15,000 nt of DNA from Pseudomonadota bacterium. Lineage in GTDB: Bacteria > Pseudomonadota > Gammaproteobacteria > Burkholderiales > Burkholderiaceae_B. Shown piece after piece: positions 14,313 through 15,000 of this stretch. The translations under genes were made by a program, and so were the position numbers. Below the pieces are notes generated by a model that did not search any database, had not been told where the DNA came from, and saw only the letters and a list, made by a program, of their open reading frames with translations. The stretch is from positions 1 through 15,000 of the forward strand of contig JAEWEH010000333.1 in assembly GCA_023389535.1 (NCBI GenBank), in the 5' to 3' direction. The first letter of the stretch is position 1. Each line of letters begins with the position of its first letter.

Positions 14313-14344
14313 GGCTAGTCTCCAGGACGTCCGTTAGTCAGTGT

Positions 14345-14359
14345 ATAGCTTGTCGCTAT
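14345..14359. promoter_or_regulatory. Dyad ATAGC-n5-GCTAT upstream of hppD
   Basis: A perfect 5-5-5 inverted repeat lies 33-47 bases before the hppD ATG, where a promoter would be expected; the minus strand here contains TATACA, a possible -10. A dyad of about 15 bp fits the footprint of one Lrp/AsnC dimer, and such a regulator is encoded divergently. No binding is shown by sequence alone. Confidence 0.4.
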
Positions 14360-14421
14360 GGATTTTAAGGAAAACGTCTTGGCAGGCGATTGCGAAATTG
14401 GTCTCCATAAGGCCATCCGGA

Positions 14422-14434
14422 GCAATATAATTGC
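14422..14434. promoter_or_regulatory. Dyad GCAAT-ATA-ATTGC with embedded TATAAT before the Lrp-type gene
   Basis: A perfect 5-3-5 inverted repeat contains TATAAT (14426-14431), 29 bases before the regulator's ATG. The sequence resembles the AT-centred Lrp consensus (YAGHAWATTWTDCTR). It fits an autoregulatory operator over a -10 box, as is common for Lrp/AsnC genes. A matching -35 is not evident. Confidence 0.45.
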
Positions 14435-14460
14435 GCTGTTTCGTTTATGTTGAGTGAATT

Positions 14461-14937
14461 ATGTCGGAAATCAAATTGGATAGGACAGACAGGCAGATAT
14501 TGGGCGAGCTGCAGGGTAACGGCAGGCTCAGCAACCAGGATCTGGCGGACAAGGTGTCGCTGTCGCCGAGCCCGTGCCTGCGACGGGTACGGCGCCTGGA
14601 GGAGGAGGGCTATATAGATAGGTATGTGGCCTTGATCAATCCCGAAAAAGTGGGCCTGAAGCTGCTGGCTTATGTGACGATCCGGCTGAACAAGGTGTTC
14701 CGGTCTACGGATTCGCCGGTGTCGGATTTTGCGCGGGATGTGCAAAACTGGCCGGAGGTGACGGAATGCTATGCGATGTCGGGGGATATGGATTATCTGT
14801 TGCGTGTGCAAGTTGAGGATTTGACGCAGTTCTCGCGTTTCGCAATGGATAAGTTAATGCATCATCCGGCGGTGGTGGATATGCGATCTAGCTTTGCGCT
14901 GCAGCGTATTAAGGAGACGACGGAGCTGGCGGTTTGA
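14461..14937 (+). CDS. Lrp/AsnC-family transcriptional regulator
   Basis: The 158-residue protein has an N-terminal winged helix-turn-helix (about 5-60: LDRTDRQILGELQGNGRLSN, LADKVSLSPSPCLRRVRRLE) and a C-terminal ligand-binding RAM domain (about 68-145: YVTIRLNK, VTECYAMSGDMDYLLRVQVE, FALQRIKETTEL). SLSPSPCLRRVRRLEEEG is the classical Lrp recognition region. Lrp/AsnC proteins bind DNA as dimers to octamers and respond to amino acids. The ATG at 14461 gives the family start; the ribosome binding site is weak (TTGAGTG). Divergence from hppD suggests it controls tyrosine catabolism or itself, perhaps with an aromatic amino acid as ligand; that is inference. Global Lrp is also possible. Confidence 0.92.
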   Translation: MSEIKLDRTDRQILGELQGNGRLSNQDLADKVSLSPSPCLRRVRRLEEEGYIDRYVALINPEKVGLKLLAYVTIRLNKVFRSTDSPVSDFARDVQNWPEVTECYAMSGDMDYLLRVQVEDLTQFSRFAMDKLMHHPAVVDMRSSFALQRIKETTELAV

Positions 14938-15000
14938 ACGATGTGCGTGGATGCGATGCTGCGTTCGTAAGTGGCCGGTTGCTATTTCTGATTGTCGTTT

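Noticed and set aside
13185..14318. Long 377-codon open frame on the plus strand covering all of hppD
   Set aside because: It is the exact antisense of a complete, motif-intact HPPD gene. The frame stays open because of codon bias, and its product resembles nothing known.
14938..15000. Sequence after the Lrp-type gene
   Set aside because: The last 63 bases show no start of a gene, no hairpin and no promoter I can support.

Overview
The window reads as a chromosomal core segment of a betaproteobacterium, most likely Burkholderiales/Alcaligenaceae (Bordetella-, Achromobacter- or Pusillimonas-like). This placement is inferred from gene content and protein resemblance, not from a database search. 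Evidence includes a TctD/TctE-type two-component system near tctBA, the coiled-coil/zapA/ssrS cluster, short intergenic gaps and GC-rich coding sequence. I see no insertion sequence, prophage, CRISPR array, tRNA or rRNA. Almost every base is in a recognisable housekeeping or catabolic gene or in a short regulatory gap.

Layout. (1) 1-2442, minus strand: proS, then ybgC and the 5' end of tolQ (cut by the window edge). A 32-bp perfect palindrome separates proS from the ybgC-tol genes. (2) 2507-5231, plus strand: rppH, a TctD-like response regulator whose start lies inside rppH, and a TctE-like sensor kinase, all tightly packed. (3) 5281-8337, minus strand: a beta-hydroxyacid dehydrogenase of the glyoxylate/succinic semialdehyde reductase type, then tctA and tctB, with a clear terminator after tctA. 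The usual substrate-binding gene tctC is not present. (4) 8338-8669: a 332-bp regulatory gap containing four GAAAG units at exact 11-bp spacing, the spacing used by OmpR/PhoB-type regulators. (5) 8670-9658, plus strand: a coiled-coil protein, zapA, the 6S RNA gene ssrS and its terminator. (6) 9677-12143: a secreted SIMPL-domain protein, lgt (convergent, sharing 50 bp with it), and a cytochrome c gene overlapping msrA. (7) 12190-14312, minus strand: hppD (tyrosine catabolism), followed by a membrane protein of the nucleoside-recognition/gate family whose ribosome binding site is buried in a predicted hairpin. (8) 14461-14937, plus strand: an Lrp/AsnC regulator divergent from hppD, with two dyad elements between them.

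Working together: the two-component genes, tctBA and perhaps the dehydrogenase look like a carboxylate sensing and uptake module. ybgC-tolQ begins the Tol-Pal envelope operon. The coiled-coil protein and ZapA form a cell-division unit upstream of 6S RNA. hppD and the Lrp-type gene look like a catabolic gene with its local regulator. I found no clearly new multi-gene system. The most interesting unexplained signals are small: the 11-bp phased repeat, the hairpin over the gate-protein ribosome binding site, the 32-bp palindrome and the tctBA pair without tctC.
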